Both the position numbers and the translations under genes were made by a program. The notes beneath the pieces were generated by a model. The model did not search any database and was not told the DNA's origin. It was given only the letters and a program-made list of their open reading frames with translations. Source: [Scytonema hofmanni] UTEX 2349 (lineage in GTDB: Bacteria; Cyanobacteriota; Cyanobacteriia; Cyanobacteriales; Nostocaceae). Taken from it: a stretch of 64,000 nt of DNA. This document shows, piece after piece, positions 16,301 to 25,790 of this stretch. The stretch lies in contig NZ_KK073769.1 in NCBI RefSeq assembly GCF_000582685.1, forward strand, positions 850,186-914,185, written 5' to 3'. Position 1 is the first letter of the stretch. The number at the start of each line of letters is the position of its first letter.

Positions 16301-17709
16301 CCTCCAGGAGACTCCCACCAAAACTGTACTCAGTTTGGTGGCGAGAGGAATGGAGGGCTAATTGCGAAACGTCCCCTGAGTGAATTTCTGCGTCAGCACA
16401 AACAATGAGGGGGACAGTTGAGCAATTAGCAAATATTTTCCAATCCAAAGGTTTGTGCATTGTATTTTCTGATATAATTGGATGAGTTTTGATACGAATG
16501 CAATGCAAACAATATCGGTAAAATGCAAGATTCAAGTCCCTGTAGAGTTGCGCTCTGAGATAGACCGCACCTTGCAGGGGTTTGCTGATGCTTGCAATCA
16601 GATATTGGAGGAAGCACGCCGCTCGAAATGCTGGAATACTACCAAGCTTCACCACTTGGTTTACAAGCCAGTACGCGCATCTACAGGCATCAAAGCAAAT
16701 CACGTTTGCCAAGCTATTCGCCGCGTGATTGGCAACGCTAAAGCAGTTAAGCAAATTCACAAGTTCAGACCAACATCTTTGAGCTTGGATGCTCGGACTT
16801 TTCAATACTTGGAAGAACTGCAAACTGTAGGCGTTACTTTGATGTGTGGTCGCAAAAAGTTTAAGTTGTTGATTGGTAACTACCAGTTGGCATTGCTCAA
16901 AGGGCAGTCCCCAACGGCTGCTACCCTCAACAAAACGAAACACGGCAACTACTACATCAATATCTGTGTTGACTTGCCTACCAGCCCTACAGGTAAAACA
17001 CCCAAGGTGATTGGGGTTGATCTGGGACGGCGCAACATAGCCACCACTTCCAATGGTGACTCTTGGAGTGGTGAGCAGATTCAATCGGTTCGTGACCGAT
17101 ATAGTAAGGTCAGATCCAATGTTCAAAGCAAACGCACGCGCAGTTCCAGGAAATTGTTGCGAAGGCTCTCTGGTAGAGAACAAAGGTTCCAAAAGTGGTT
17201 GAATCACAATATCTCGAAACAGTTGGTTCAAGATGCGCTCGCAAGTAATTCTGCTTTGGCTTTTGAAGACTTGATCAATATCAGGCAATCGCTTAACCAG
17301 CAACGTAGAAGCAAGACTGAACGCCGGAGAACTAATAATTGGGCTTTTTACCAATTGCGAATATTTGTTGATTACAAGGCAAATATTGCTGGTGTGCGAG
17401 TCGTCTTCGTCCCACCTGCCTATACCAGCCAGACTTGTTCGCGGTGTCACCATGTACACCCCATCAAAGGTAAATCCTATCGTTCTAATAAGTCTTTCAA
17501 GTGTGGGCATTGTGGTTTTGAGCATGATGCTGATATAAATGCTGCGCTAAACATTGCAGCTTTGGGGGTTTCCGTAAACAACCCTGAAGTTCCGGGGATT
17601 GCTTGCTTGTTGGAAGGACAACTCAGCTTGTTTCCGACTGGTGGCGAAATCTGGGACAAAGCCTACTCCGCATTTGGTACTCCAAATCGGTGTAGGTAGT
17701 TTACTCAAA
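16301..17709 (+). mobile_element. IS200/IS605-type element carrying only tnpB
   Basis: The left end has a hairpin CCACCAAA..TACT..TTTGGTGG (about 16315-16341). The right end has CCTAC..ATTTGG TACT CCAAAT..GTAGG (about 17662-17696) with the same loop. Host sequence on both sides rejoins in frame when 1409 bases are removed. The exact edge is uncertain within a shared AAA (element 16298-17706 up to 16301-17709). No tnpA is present. The end sequences differ from the element at 1392-2730, so it is a separate lineage. Confidence 0.8.
16482..17699 (+). CDS. tnpB: TnpB, RNA-guided nuclease of an IS200/IS605 element (second copy, different lineage)
   Basis: 405 aa from ATG 16482; the ATG at 16503 (MQTISVKCKIQVP) is equally possible. 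The RuvC-type residues are all present: D in VIGVDLGRRNIATTS, E in LAFEDLINIRQ, and D in EHDADINAALNIAA. A zinc ribbon (CSRCHHVHPIKGKS..FKCGHCGFEHD) precedes the last. It is intact by eye. A long open frame on the opposite strand (16296-17525) is a shadow of this gene. It is only distantly similar to the TnpB at 1501-2715, and its RNA scaffold should end in the right-end hairpin near 17696. Confidence 0.92.
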   Translation: MSFDTNAMQTISVKCKIQVPVELRSEIDRTLQGFADACNQILEEARRSKCWNTTKLHHLVYKPVRASTGIKANHVCQAIRRVIGNAKAVKQIHKFRPTSLSLDARTFQYLEELQTVGVTLMCGRKKFKLLIGNYQLALLKGQSPTAATLNKTKHGNYYINICVDLPTSPTGKTPKVIGVDLGRRNIATTSNGDSWSGEQIQSVRDRYSKVRSNVQSKRTRSSRKLLRRLSGREQRFQKWLNHNISKQLVQDALASNSALAFEDLINIRQSLNQQRRSKTERRRTNNWAFYQLRIFVDYKANIAGVRVVFVPPAYTSQTCSRCHHVHPIKGKSYRSNKSFKCGHCGFEHDADINAALNIAALGVSVNNPEVPGIACLLEGQLSLFPTGGEIWDKAYSAFGTPNRCR

Positions 17710-18300
17710 TCAACTTCTATCGTTGTTTCTTGTAACTGCATAAACTTCCAACTACTGCCGGTAGTTACCGCACCAAGTATTTTACTAATTTGTCTTCCTT
17801 TTTGCTGGTTAAAAATCACCAGACGCGATCATTTCTGCCATACACTGTCTTAAACCAGCTTCAATATTCTCATTTTTTGCTTCCACCACTGCGATCGCTG
17901 GTGATGTGATGATTAACTGTTCTGGAGAACGACTGATAAGAAAGTCACAATAACCATTCAGACCCTTTTCTATATCGACGGTAAAATCTTTACCCGAAAA
18001 TAAACTTACTTTTTCAGGGTATAGCCGCTTTAATTCTAATAATATTGGTGCGATAATCATTTCCGAACGAGATTTTTCTGAGTTAATTGCTAAAGCGATC
18101 GGTGTATTAAAACGAAGCGTTTCTACAAGATAATCGCTATAGCTAATTTCTGGTACATCAGCAAATTTACTGTTTTTTTCGATGAGAGTAATATTAAAGT
18201 TGACTCTGATTGATTCAATATCAAACTGGCTGTAAGGCATTATTTAATCCCGTTGTATTATGTCCATTTAATTAACAGTAATAAAAATATCGTAACCATC

Positions 18301-18329
18301 GTAGAGACGTTCCGTCGGAACGTCTTTAC
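18301..18329. repeat. Dispersed hairpin repeat, GTAGAGACGTTCCG type
   Basis: GTAGAGACGTTCCG and CGGAACGTCTTTAC halves, between the broken restriction-like gene and the PhnD-like gene. Confidence 0.85.
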
Positions 18330-18366
18330 TAGAACATGATATAATATTAAGTCCGGATAATCCGAT

Positions 18367-18383
18367 TTGTGTGTACACGGTAG
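18367..18383. repeat. Solo terminus related to the 155-bp element at 35104
   Basis: TTGTGTGTACACGGTAG differs from the element terminus only at the last bases (ACACGGTAG versus ACACCGTAG). The preceding CGATT also matches. The rest of the element is absent. Confidence 0.5.
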
Positions 18384-18536
18384 TCCCCCTGCCTTTTTCT
18401 AAATATCCCCACTTTGAAATATCCATTAAGATTCATTACAGCGATCGCTTTAAATTTAGTACACCAAACTAGAGATAATCAAATTGATACAGCTATGCGC
18501 TGTATGGCTGTAAGATTATACTTTGGTTAAAAAACT

Positions 18537-19412
18537 ATGTTTTTGCGCCGTTTTCTGCTATTAGGGACTCTAATGGTAATTCTGCTACTTACGGTAGGAT
18601 GTAATTTACAACAAGAAACTGTCATTCCCAAAAAACTGACTATTGGTGTGGTGAGCTATGAACAAGGAGCGGTTTCTCTAGACAAATACAATCGCTTCAA
18701 AGAGTACATAGCAGAAAAAACTCATTCAGTTGTAGAGCTAGAACCTACATACAACGAATTGCGGGCTATTGAGCAAATTCAACGCAAACAGTGGGATATT
18801 GTATTTGCACCTCCCGGTTTAGCAGCGATCGCAATCGACAAAGAACTTTACACTCCTTTATTTTCAACGGGAGGAGTCAGTAGCCGACAACGTTCTTTGC
18901 TTGTAGTCTTAGATAATAAACCAATTCAAAAGATAGCCGACTTAGCCAATAAGACCGTCGCTTTAGGACAAATAGGTTCCGCAGCTGGTTACTACGTTCC
19001 CTTGTATGACCTTTATGGTTTAACCCTCGCGCAAATCCGGTTTGCCCCGACTCCGAAAACAATACTACAATGGCTTAGTGAAGACAGCGTTGATGCTGGT
19101 GCTTTATCAGAGATGGATTTCGAGCTTTATCACAGTCAATTTACCACAATAAAGTTTAGAATTTTACACACAAGTAGATGGATTCCTTCAGGTGTTGTGC
19201 TGTTAGGATCAACTGTAGAACTTAATTTACAACAGCAAATTCAAAAAGCGATGAGTGAAGCACCAGCAGATATTACAGCAGATGCTGGTTATGTTCCTAC
19301 TGCTAAAATACCTAACTACCAGCAGTTCATTAAATTAGTTGAAAAAGTTATACCATTGGAACAGCGAGTCAAGCAAACACCGGCAGTTCTACGCCATCCA
19401 GAACAATTTTAA
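18537..19412 (+). CDS. PhnD-like substrate-binding lipoprotein
   Basis: This 291-aa protein has an N-terminal lipoprotein signal (FLRRFLLLGTLMVILLLTVGC, lipid-modified Cys22). A PhnD-type periplasmic binding fold follows (LTIGVVSYEQGAVSLDKYNRFKEYIAEKT, VFAPPGLAAIAI, LANKTVALGQIGSAAGYYVPLYDLY). In the family these bind phosphonate or phosphate-like ligands for ABC uptake or act as sensor inputs. No permease or ATPase gene lies nearby, so an import role is unproven. A sensory partnership with the neighbouring kinases is possible but only inferred. Confidence 0.78.
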   Translation: MFLRRFLLLGTLMVILLLTVGCNLQQETVIPKKLTIGVVSYEQGAVSLDKYNRFKEYIAEKTHSVVELEPTYNELRAIEQIQRKQWDIVFAPPGLAAIAIDKELYTPLFSTGGVSSRQRSLLVVLDNKPIQKIADLANKTVALGQIGSAAGYYVPLYDLYGLTLAQIRFAPTPKTILQWLSEDSVDAGALSEMDFELYHSQFTTIKFRILHTSRWIPSGVVLLGSTVELNLQQQIQKAMSEAPADITADAGYVPTAKIPNYQQFIKLVEKVIPLEQRVKQTPAVLRHPEQF

Positions 19413-19721
19413 AAAGAAAATGTTAGTCAGCAATAAGTTAACTAAGTATCATAAAAATTAACACTTGTCTTTTTTATCAACATACAGCAGATTTGAGGTA
19501 AATGAAGTACATATATAAAACCCCTCTCCTTGATTAGACGTAGCACAGAATAGTCTCTTGTATTCGATGAAAGCGGAATCTGCTGTAACTTAGTTAAAGA
19601 TTTAATACTAATTTATGTAAATAAAAATTAATATCTGGAAATATTCTTTACTTTTGCCTTACTTCAACGACAAAAATTTATATATATCTATTTTCCCAAA
19701 AATCGCTAGGAGTGCGATGAG
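19413..19721. other. Intergenic region upstream of a Ser/Thr kinase gene
   Basis: AT-rich, with a degenerate dispersed repeat (TTGATTAGACGTAGCACAG near 19531). A good ribosome site, CTAGGAG, lies before the next ATG. Nothing else is seen. Confidence 0.45.
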
Positions 19722-21035
19722 ATGTCACAGTCTCCTTTAACAAAACCAGAAATAAGTTCTGGAACTCTAATTGATAATCGCTATACGATCCAAAAACTTC
19801 TTGGACAAGGAGGATTAGGACGAACTTACTTAGCCTTTGATACTCGTCGCTTTAATGAACCTTGTGTGCTCAAAGAATTTGCACCCATTGGTACAGGAGA
19901 GAGCGGACTAGAAAAATGTCGCGATTTATTCAAAAGAGAAGCAAAAATTCTTCATCAACTACAACACCCTCAAATTCCTAAATTCTTGGCTTGTTTTGAA
20001 GGAGATGGACGGCTGTTTTTGGTACAAGAATATGTTGACGGGCAAACATATTCAAAGCTGCTACAAAAGCTTCAAAAAGAGGGACGGAATTTTTCCGAAG
20101 ACGAGATTATAAACTGGTTAAAAAACCTCTTGCTTATTTTGGAATATATTCACGAACATAACATTATTCATCGAGATATTTCTCCTGACAACGTTATGTT
20201 ACCTGACAGCAAAAATGTCCCAGTGCTGATTGATTTTGGTGTAGGAAAACAAATTGCTGGGGAACTGAACAATACTATAAATTCAGACCAGGCGACCTTT
20301 GTTGGTAAAATGTCTCTTGTAGGAAAAGTGGGATATGCTCCCCGCGAACAAATTAGCTTAGGATTGTGTTCTCCTAGTAGCGACCTTTATGCTTTGGGAG
20401 TAACAGCTGCGGTGCTGCTAACAGGTCGAGATCCATGTCTACTAATGGATCAGTATTCTCTAGAATGGAAATGGCGTCTCTACAGCGATGTCAGCGATGC
20501 TTTTGCTGAAGTACTTGATAAAATGTTAGCAGATACGCCTAAAAACCGATACCAAACAGCAAAAGAAGTTCTCACCGATTTACAGTGTTTAAAACCGGAA
20601 GAGTTACAAAAAGAGATGAATAATGCACCTTCTGGGGTATTTGTGAAGGAACTTCTCACTGATTTACAGTGTTTAGAACCTGAAGAATTAGAAGGAGAGA
20701 TGAATAATGCACCTACTGGGGTAACTGAACTTTACTCTTCTGAATTAAAAAGCCCGGATACCATCGACCAATCAGTAGTAAATTTTGATAGTTTGCTTAT
20801 TCCCCCAAAAAAATCTCAACCTCAACCAGTAAACTCATTCAAACAGGGATTCATTAAGCTTTGTCAGGAACAGCTAGCTTACCACATCGGACCGATCGCC
20901 AGTTTGATTATAGAAGAGACATTAGCTGAAAATTCTGATATTTTGCCCGATGAATTGGTTAAATTGTTAGCGAAAGAAATTCCTGATTCGCAGACAGCAT
21001 TTGAATTTCAACAATCATTTTTTTCTGATTATTAA
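19722..21035 (+). CDS. Serine/threonine protein kinase with C-terminal helical domain
   Basis: 437 aa. The eukaryotic-type kinase domain covers about 17-290: Gly loop LLGQGGLGRTYLA, VAIK-type Lys in CVLKEFAP, catalytic loop HRDISPDN and metal-binding LIDFGVG. The linker has a 28-codon tandem duplication (VLTDLQCLKPEEL..EMNNAP and LLTDLQCLEPEEL..EMNNAP). The last 70 residues (GFIKLCQEQLAYHIGPIASLIIEETLAE) look like the short helical domain found at the end of many cyanobacterial kinases. There is no membrane span, so it should be cytosolic. Substrate unknown. Confidence 0.88.
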   Translation: MSQSPLTKPEISSGTLIDNRYTIQKLLGQGGLGRTYLAFDTRRFNEPCVLKEFAPIGTGESGLEKCRDLFKREAKILHQLQHPQIPKFLACFEGDGRLFLVQEYVDGQTYSKLLQKLQKEGRNFSEDEIINWLKNLLLILEYIHEHNIIHRDISPDNVMLPDSKNVPVLIDFGVGKQIAGELNNTINSDQATFVGKMSLVGKVGYAPREQISLGLCSPSSDLYALGVTAAVLLTGRDPCLLMDQYSLEWKWRLYSDVSDAFAEVLDKMLADTPKNRYQTAKEVLTDLQCLKPEELQKEMNNAPSGVFVKELLTDLQCLEPEELEGEMNNAPTGVTELYSSELKSPDTIDQSVVNFDSLLIPPKKSQPQPVNSFKQGFIKLCQEQLAYHIGPIASLIIEETLAENSDILPDELVKLLAKEIPDSQTAFEFQQSFFSDY

Positions 21036-21128
21036 TAGTCAAGGATTAAGGAAACAACAGCTAACACTGAACTTTAAAGAGTTCAAGCATTAATTTGAAT
21101 ACTTTTCTTTCCGGTTCCTATATATTAA

Positions 21129-22037
21129 TTAACTACCTGTATTTTCCGAACGACGTTTAATTCTTTTCATTGCCATTTCCAAACTTAATTGCATCCGTCT
21201 GAAAGCTCTGGCAAGTTGACCGATTTCATCATTAGATAATTGCTCAAATTGTACATCCATATGCCCTATACTGACTTCTTCCGCTATGCGAGTTATCCGT
21301 TTGAGAGGACGAACAACTTTTTGAGTCAAAAAGAGATTGACTAAAAAGATAACAGCAATAAAAACACTTGATACAATTAAGAGAATGACAAAAGAAGATT
21401 GATTAGCTTTGTTAATTACTTTACTTGCTGGTATTGAGATAATTTGAGAGCCAATAATTTCATTCATGTGCCACCCAAATCCATTAGCTGTGCCATAACG
21501 CTCAACCATACTTTTAGGTGCAATATCGGCTGAGGTATGACACTTCAGGCAGCTTTCTTGAGTAATAATCAGTGGACGAGCCATATAGAAGATATCCCCA
21601 CCTGGCATTGAGCGGAATCCGCTTAATTCTTTGAGATCGCGTTTGTTTTTGAAATTGTTTATAGTTGTAGTCTCAAAATTATCAGCTTTATCTCGAAGAT
21701 TAGTGGGATTAAGCGTGGCTTCTTTATAGAAAAAGTCCCTATACTTCGGATTTTTTCGCAGATGATCAAAAATCTCCCGTGCAGAGTACGCAGGCACACT
21801 TTGGGGCAAAAACTCAGCTTCTAGTTGATTGTCCAAAAGTGGCTTAACTTGAGTGTTAGTGTACTCACGTACAGAACTCATTGTTTCCATAAGCATGAAA
21901 GCGGTTGAATTAATATCATGTATCGCATTCTGCTTCAGGACAGAAGACAGAGCAAATCCACTTAAACTCATACCTAATACGAGAATTACAATAAGCAGAA
22001 TTGTAAATTGTTGTTTCAAATTGAGATTTTTTAACAT
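21129..22037 (-). CDS. DUF3365 (Tll0287-like haem c PAS) and HAMP membrane protein
   Basis: 302 aa. It has a first membrane helix (FTILLIVILVLGMSLSGFAL), a periplasmic domain of the DUF3365/Tll0287 type with a c-type haem motif CLKCH in PLIITQESCLKCHTSADIAP, a second helix (FVILLIVSSVFIAVIFLVNLFL), and a HAMP domain (VRPLKRITRIAEEVSIGHMDVQFEQLSNDEIGQLARAFRRMQLSL). It ends 15 residues later with no kinase or cyclase output. It could sense redox state, gases or light and signal through another protein. It lies between two Ser/Thr kinase genes, convergent with the first. Confidence 0.85.
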   Translation of the reverse strand: MLKNLNLKQQFTILLIVILVLGMSLSGFALSSVLKQNAIHDINSTAFMLMETMSSVREYTNTQVKPLLDNQLEAEFLPQSVPAYSAREIFDHLRKNPKYRDFFYKEATLNPTNLRDKADNFETTTINNFKNKRDLKELSGFRSMPGGDIFYMARPLIITQESCLKCHTSADIAPKSMVERYGTANGFGWHMNEIIGSQIISIPASKVINKANQSSFVILLIVSSVFIAVIFLVNLFLTQKVVRPLKRITRIAEEVSIGHMDVQFEQLSNDEIGQLARAFRRMQLSLEMAMKRIKRRSENTGS

Positions 22038-22371
22038 AATTGTGGCTCACTTGCAATTCAAATTTTTATTACCGAAGTACTTAAAGTTACATTTTACCTT
22101 TGACAGTAATTTATGTAGCTACAAAAGCGAAATGCACGATTCCGGACTATACCTCGATAAGTCGGTAAATAAGGTAGGGGGAAAAGTTATTATAATTTGA
22201 AATTTGGGATGGGTGGATTTTCTACTATAAAACCCTTATCCTCAAAGAGATTGAATAATTGAACTGTTAGAAGCCGAAAGTAAAATGGTGTGAAAGAAGT
22301 GAAAAATTATCTACCCTTCTACTCTAGGATGTATTCCAAAAACAAATAACAGTATTTGGTAATTGTTAACA
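22038..22371. other. Intergenic region between divergent haem-HAMP and WD40-kinase genes
   Basis: AT-rich and presumably holds both promoters. No hairpin terminator, repeat-family copy or small gene was recognised. Confidence 0.4.
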
Positions 22372-24165
22372 ATGGTGTGGAAACCGGGGCAGCCTTTATT
22401 TGGAGGGCGCTACATTATCGAAAGCAAACTAGGCGAAGGTGGAATTGGCATTACCTATCTTGCCAGAAACCAACGCAATGAATTACGAGTAATTAAAACC
22501 CTCAAAGAAGAAATTCTTAATCACCCGGTTTGGAAACAGCACCGCGACAAATTACGACAAGACTTTCGCAATGAAGCTGTTCACCTAGCTGTGTGTCGCC
22601 ATCCTCATGTAGTGGAGGTGGAAACTATCTTCGATGAGGACAAATTTCCTTGCATGGTAATGGAATACGTTGAAGGAGAAGATTTAGGTCAGCGTTTGCG
22701 AAGGATGAGGTTGCTATCAGAAGCAGAAGCCTTATTATATATTCGACAAATTGGTGATGCGTTGACAGTAATTCACAATAAAGGCTTGCTGCATCGTGAC
22801 CTCAAGCCGCGTAACATTATGCTTCGTTCTGGCAAATCAGAAGCAGTGTTGATTGACTTTGGTATTGCTAGAGATTTTATTCCTAATGTTATTCAAAAAC
22901 ATACAGTGTATCGCACTCCTGGTTTTGCCCCACCAGAACAATATGATTTAGTTGCACTACGGGGAGAATTTATTGATATTTACGCCCTTGCCGCTACTTT
23001 ATATAACTTATTAACCGGAGTTGTGCCGACGAGTGCAGAAGACAGACGCAACAATATTCTCCTGCAACAACCGCAACACTTAAATCCGAATATAAGTGAC
23101 AAAGTAAATCAGGCAATTATGCACGGTATGGATTTGCAGGCAAATTATCGCCCTCAATCCGTGCAGGAGTGGTTGAATTTATTGGTTGCTGGTGTTGGAG
23201 CACATGTACCATCAACAGTTAAAATATCTAGTCCACAAATCCCAAAACCTGCTGTAGTAGCTCCACTAGAGTGGCAATGCGTACACACTCTCAAAGGTCA
23301 TACTAGCATGGTTCAGGCGATCGCTATTAGTCCTGATGGGCAACTAATTGCCAGTGGCAGTAATGATAATACTATCAAATTATGGCAACTAACAACCGGC
23401 AAATTATTACGTGATTTTAATCGTTGGTTTTCTGGACATTCCAGCATGGTTGATTCTCTCGCCTTTAGCCCAGACGGACAACTTCTTGCTAGCGGCAGTT
23501 GGGATGACACTATTAAATTATGGCAAGTAAATACAGGCAAACAAATCTCTACTTTCACAGGTCATTCTAACTGGGTTAATTCTGTCGCCTTTAGTCCAGA
23601 CGGACAGATACTTGCTAGTGGTAGTGCTGACAACAGTATTAAATTATGGCAAGTAAATACAGGCAGACAAATCTCTACTCTCACAGGTCATTCCGATTTA
23701 GTTGGGTCAGTCGCCTTTAGCCAAGATGGAGAAATTCTCGCAAGTGGTAGTGCTGATTACACTATCAAACTTTGGCAAGTACACACAGGTAGAGAAATTT
23801 GCACTTTTACAAGTCATTTTTTCTATGTTAACTCTGTCGCCTTTAGTCCAGATGGACAATTACTTGCTAGTGGTAGTGGTGACAACACTGTCAAATTATG
23901 GCAAGTAAGTACAAATAAAGAACTTAGCACTCTCACTGGGCATTCCGACTCAGTTTGGTCAGTCGCTTTTAGTCCAGATAGGCAACTTCTTGCTAGTGCT
24001 AGTTGGGATAAAACTATCAAAATTTGGCACGCAAGTACAGCTAGAGAAATCTGCACTCTCACTGGTCATCTCAACTATGTCAGAACCGTTGCCTTCAGTC
24101 CAGATGGGCGAACCCTAGTTAGTGGTAGTGATGACGACACCATCAAGATTTGGCGACGAAAATAA
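22372..24165 (+). CDS. Serine/threonine protein kinase with WD40 repeats
   Basis: About 597 aa. Kinase domain (10-265): Gly loop KLGEGGIGITYLA, Lys in VIKTLKEE, HRDLKPRN and LIDFGIARD. After a short Pro-rich linker, seven WD40 repeats form a C-terminal propeller. Each repeat has the pattern GHSxxVxSVAFSPDGQxLASGSxDxTIKLWQ, with near-identical neighbours showing recent duplication. Such WD-repeat kinases are common in filamentous cyanobacteria, and the propeller probably binds partner proteins. The start ATG at 22372 is preferred to the TTG at 22363. Confidence 0.92.
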   Translation: MVWKPGQPLFGGRYIIESKLGEGGIGITYLARNQRNELRVIKTLKEEILNHPVWKQHRDKLRQDFRNEAVHLAVCRHPHVVEVETIFDEDKFPCMVMEYVEGEDLGQRLRRMRLLSEAEALLYIRQIGDALTVIHNKGLLHRDLKPRNIMLRSGKSEAVLIDFGIARDFIPNVIQKHTVYRTPGFAPPEQYDLVALRGEFIDIYALAATLYNLLTGVVPTSAEDRRNNILLQQPQHLNPNISDKVNQAIMHGMDLQANYRPQSVQEWLNLLVAGVGAHVPSTVKISSPQIPKPAVVAPLEWQCVHTLKGHTSMVQAIAISPDGQLIASGSNDNTIKLWQLTTGKLLRDFNRWFSGHSSMVDSLAFSPDGQLLASGSWDDTIKLWQVNTGKQISTFTGHSNWVNSVAFSPDGQILASGSADNSIKLWQVNTGRQISTLTGHSDLVGSVAFSQDGEILASGSADYTIKLWQVHTGREICTFTSHFFYVNSVAFSPDGQLLASGSGDNTVKLWQVSTNKELSTLTGHSDSVWSVAFSPDRQLLASASWDKTIKIWHASTAREICTLTGHLNYVRTVAFSPDGRTLVSGSDDDTIKIWRRK

Positions 24166-24380
24166 TATTAATATCTTATCGAAAATTTGAAGGAGCTTCC
24201 CATGATTCAGTAGGAGGGATTGCGATGGCGTACCCGCCGTAGGCGATCGCAGCGCTGAATAATGGTTTGCGTCCCTTCCTTGCCAAGTGGCATCCGCTAT
24301 AGTCCGAGGGATAAAAATAGTTCACAACAACAGCATCAAAGTACTACAAAAGGAAATAAAATGAGTCTAAAAAATCGTAT

Positions 24381-25790
24381 TTACTGAACAGGGGAAATTA
24401 TGATCTTCGCTGCAATCGGTGCATCTTTGGAAGAGGTTTGGAGTACATTTTTTGCTATTTCTTGTAACTGTTGCTGGTTGATTTTGCCTTGAGTATTACG
24501 AGGTAATGTTGGGACGGAAATCCAGTGTTTAGGAATTTTGAATTTACAAAGTTGCTCTTTGAGTATGTTTTGAATTTCTAAGCTAGATATTTCTGCTTTT
24601 TTGGGAATATAAATGGCTGTTATCGCTTGTCCCCATTGTTCATCTGGGATGCCAATTACACAAACATCGTTTACCATTTGAGTTGCTCTGATGGCTGATT
24701 CAATTTCGATTGGATAGACGTTTTCACCACCGGAAATGATTTTATTACTGCTGCGTCCAAGAATATTTAAATGACCGTCGTTATCTATAAAGCCTAAATC
24801 ATCAACTTGTAAATAATCTTGATTATTCCATATTTCTGGATAGTAACCAAGGGCTAGAGATTTAGACTTTATAATAATATTTCCTTTTTGGTTTGAATTC
24901 AAAACCTCGCCTTTTTCATTACAAATTGTTATTTGGGCATGAGGGAGGATTTGACCGCTGCTATTTTTACCCTTAAGGAAATCGTCGGGTTTGACTGTGG
25001 CAATTTGCGAAGCGGTTTCTGTCATTCCGTAAGTAGGTGCTAATCGAATACGGTAAAATCTCGCTTTTTCTAAAAGTTCATTCCAAGCTGGGGCACCTCC
25101 TAAAAGTACAGTTTTAAATTGGGATAGCCACGTTGTTAAATCTAGATTTTGTAGAAGACGTTGTAATTGTGTTGGAACTAAAGATATAAAAAATTGCGAT
25201 GGTTCAATATCAGATATTTGATTTGATTCTATTTGTTTAAAGGGAAAAATAGCGAGTTTGCCACCAGTGGTAAAGGAACGCATAAATTGCATTAAACCGC
25301 TGACGTGATATAACGGTAATACACAAAATGAATTAACTTGATTTAACTGAAAATATTCGGTAAATCCTTTCACAGATGCCATGAGTGTATCCCAAGTATG
25401 GATGGCAAATTTAATCTTTCCCGATGAACCACCTGTGGGAATCATAATTGTATTGGAAATCGGTAATTGAGAATCAGAAACAATTCTGTTCCATCCTCCC
25501 GAATTGCCATCTCCTAAAATGAGGTTTGGTTGTACTAAATTAAATACTTCTTCCCATTCTTGTTTTCCCCAGTCGGGGTTACAAAGAAAAACTGGGCAAT
25601 TAGCTGCACAAGCGGCAAGAAAGCCTGCTAAAAATCGCGTAGGTTCGCGTTCAGCTAAAAGGATTTTTTGTGGTGTTTTATATGCTGATAGTTCTAAATA
25701 CAAGCTTTCAAATAATTGCTGAAAATCAAAGCGATCGCCTTTGAAAAGCCAATTATCATTTTGACCTTTGATATAATCTAAAATTTCCAT
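24381..25790 (-). CDS. menE: o-Succinylbenzoate-CoA ligase MenE
   Basis: This 469-aa acyl-activating enzyme couples o-succinylbenzoate to CoA in phylloquinone/menaquinone synthesis. AMP-binding motifs are TMIPTGGSSGKIKFAIHT (P-loop-like), APTYGMTETAS, and GRSSNKIISGGENVYPIEIE with the C-terminal catalytic-type Lys in TQGKINQQ. Identity is fixed by its neighbour menC. The start at 25790 overlaps the end of menC by 13 bases, so the two are translationally coupled. The product should be cytosolic. Confidence 0.9.
   Translation of the reverse strand: MEILDYIKGQNDNWLFKGDRFDFQQLFESLYLELSAYKTPQKILLAEREPTRFLAGFLAACAANCPVFLCNPDWGKQEWEEVFNLVQPNLILGDGNSGGWNRIVSDSQLPISNTIMIPTGGSSGKIKFAIHTWDTLMASVKGFTEYFQLNQVNSFCVLPLYHVSGLMQFMRSFTTGGKLAIFPFKQIESNQISDIEPSQFFISLVPTQLQRLLQNLDLTTWLSQFKTVLLGGAPAWNELLEKARFYRIRLAPTYGMTETASQIATVKPDDFLKGKNSSGQILPHAQITICNEKGEVLNSNQKGNIIIKSKSLALGYYPEIWNNQDYLQVDDLGFIDNDGHLNILGRSSNKIISGGENVYPIEIESAIRATQMVNDVCVIGIPDEQWGQAITAIYIPKKAEISSLEIQNILKEQLCKFKIPKHWISVPTLPRNTQGKINQQQLQEIAKNVLQTSSKDAPIAAKIIISPVQ

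Larger units (their letters stand above)
16228..18240 (-). pseudogene. Restriction-like (PD-(D/E)XK type) gene, frameshifted and split by a tnpB element
   Basis: The start at 18240 opens MPYSQFDIESIRVNF and continues FSGKDFTVDIEKGLNGYCDFLISRSPEQL..AIAVVEAKNENIEAGLRQCMAEMIA. This is a family of short type-I-restriction-R-N-terminal-like proteins with D..EAK residues. The frame then stops at 17809, but the continuation IFNQQKGRQISKILGAVTTGSSWKFMQLQ is present in another frame from about 17817 down. That points to a single-base frameshift. At EVDL the sequence is cut by the element at 16301-17709. Beyond it come DEYFLNQVGKILGILSLGLEET and a stop at 16228. Removing 1409 bases joins the last two parts in frame. 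Confidence 0.8.

Noticed and set aside
16296..17525. 409-codon open frame antisense to the second tnpB
   Set aside because: The opposite strand encodes a TnpB with all catalytic and zinc residues; the antisense frame has no recognisable motif.
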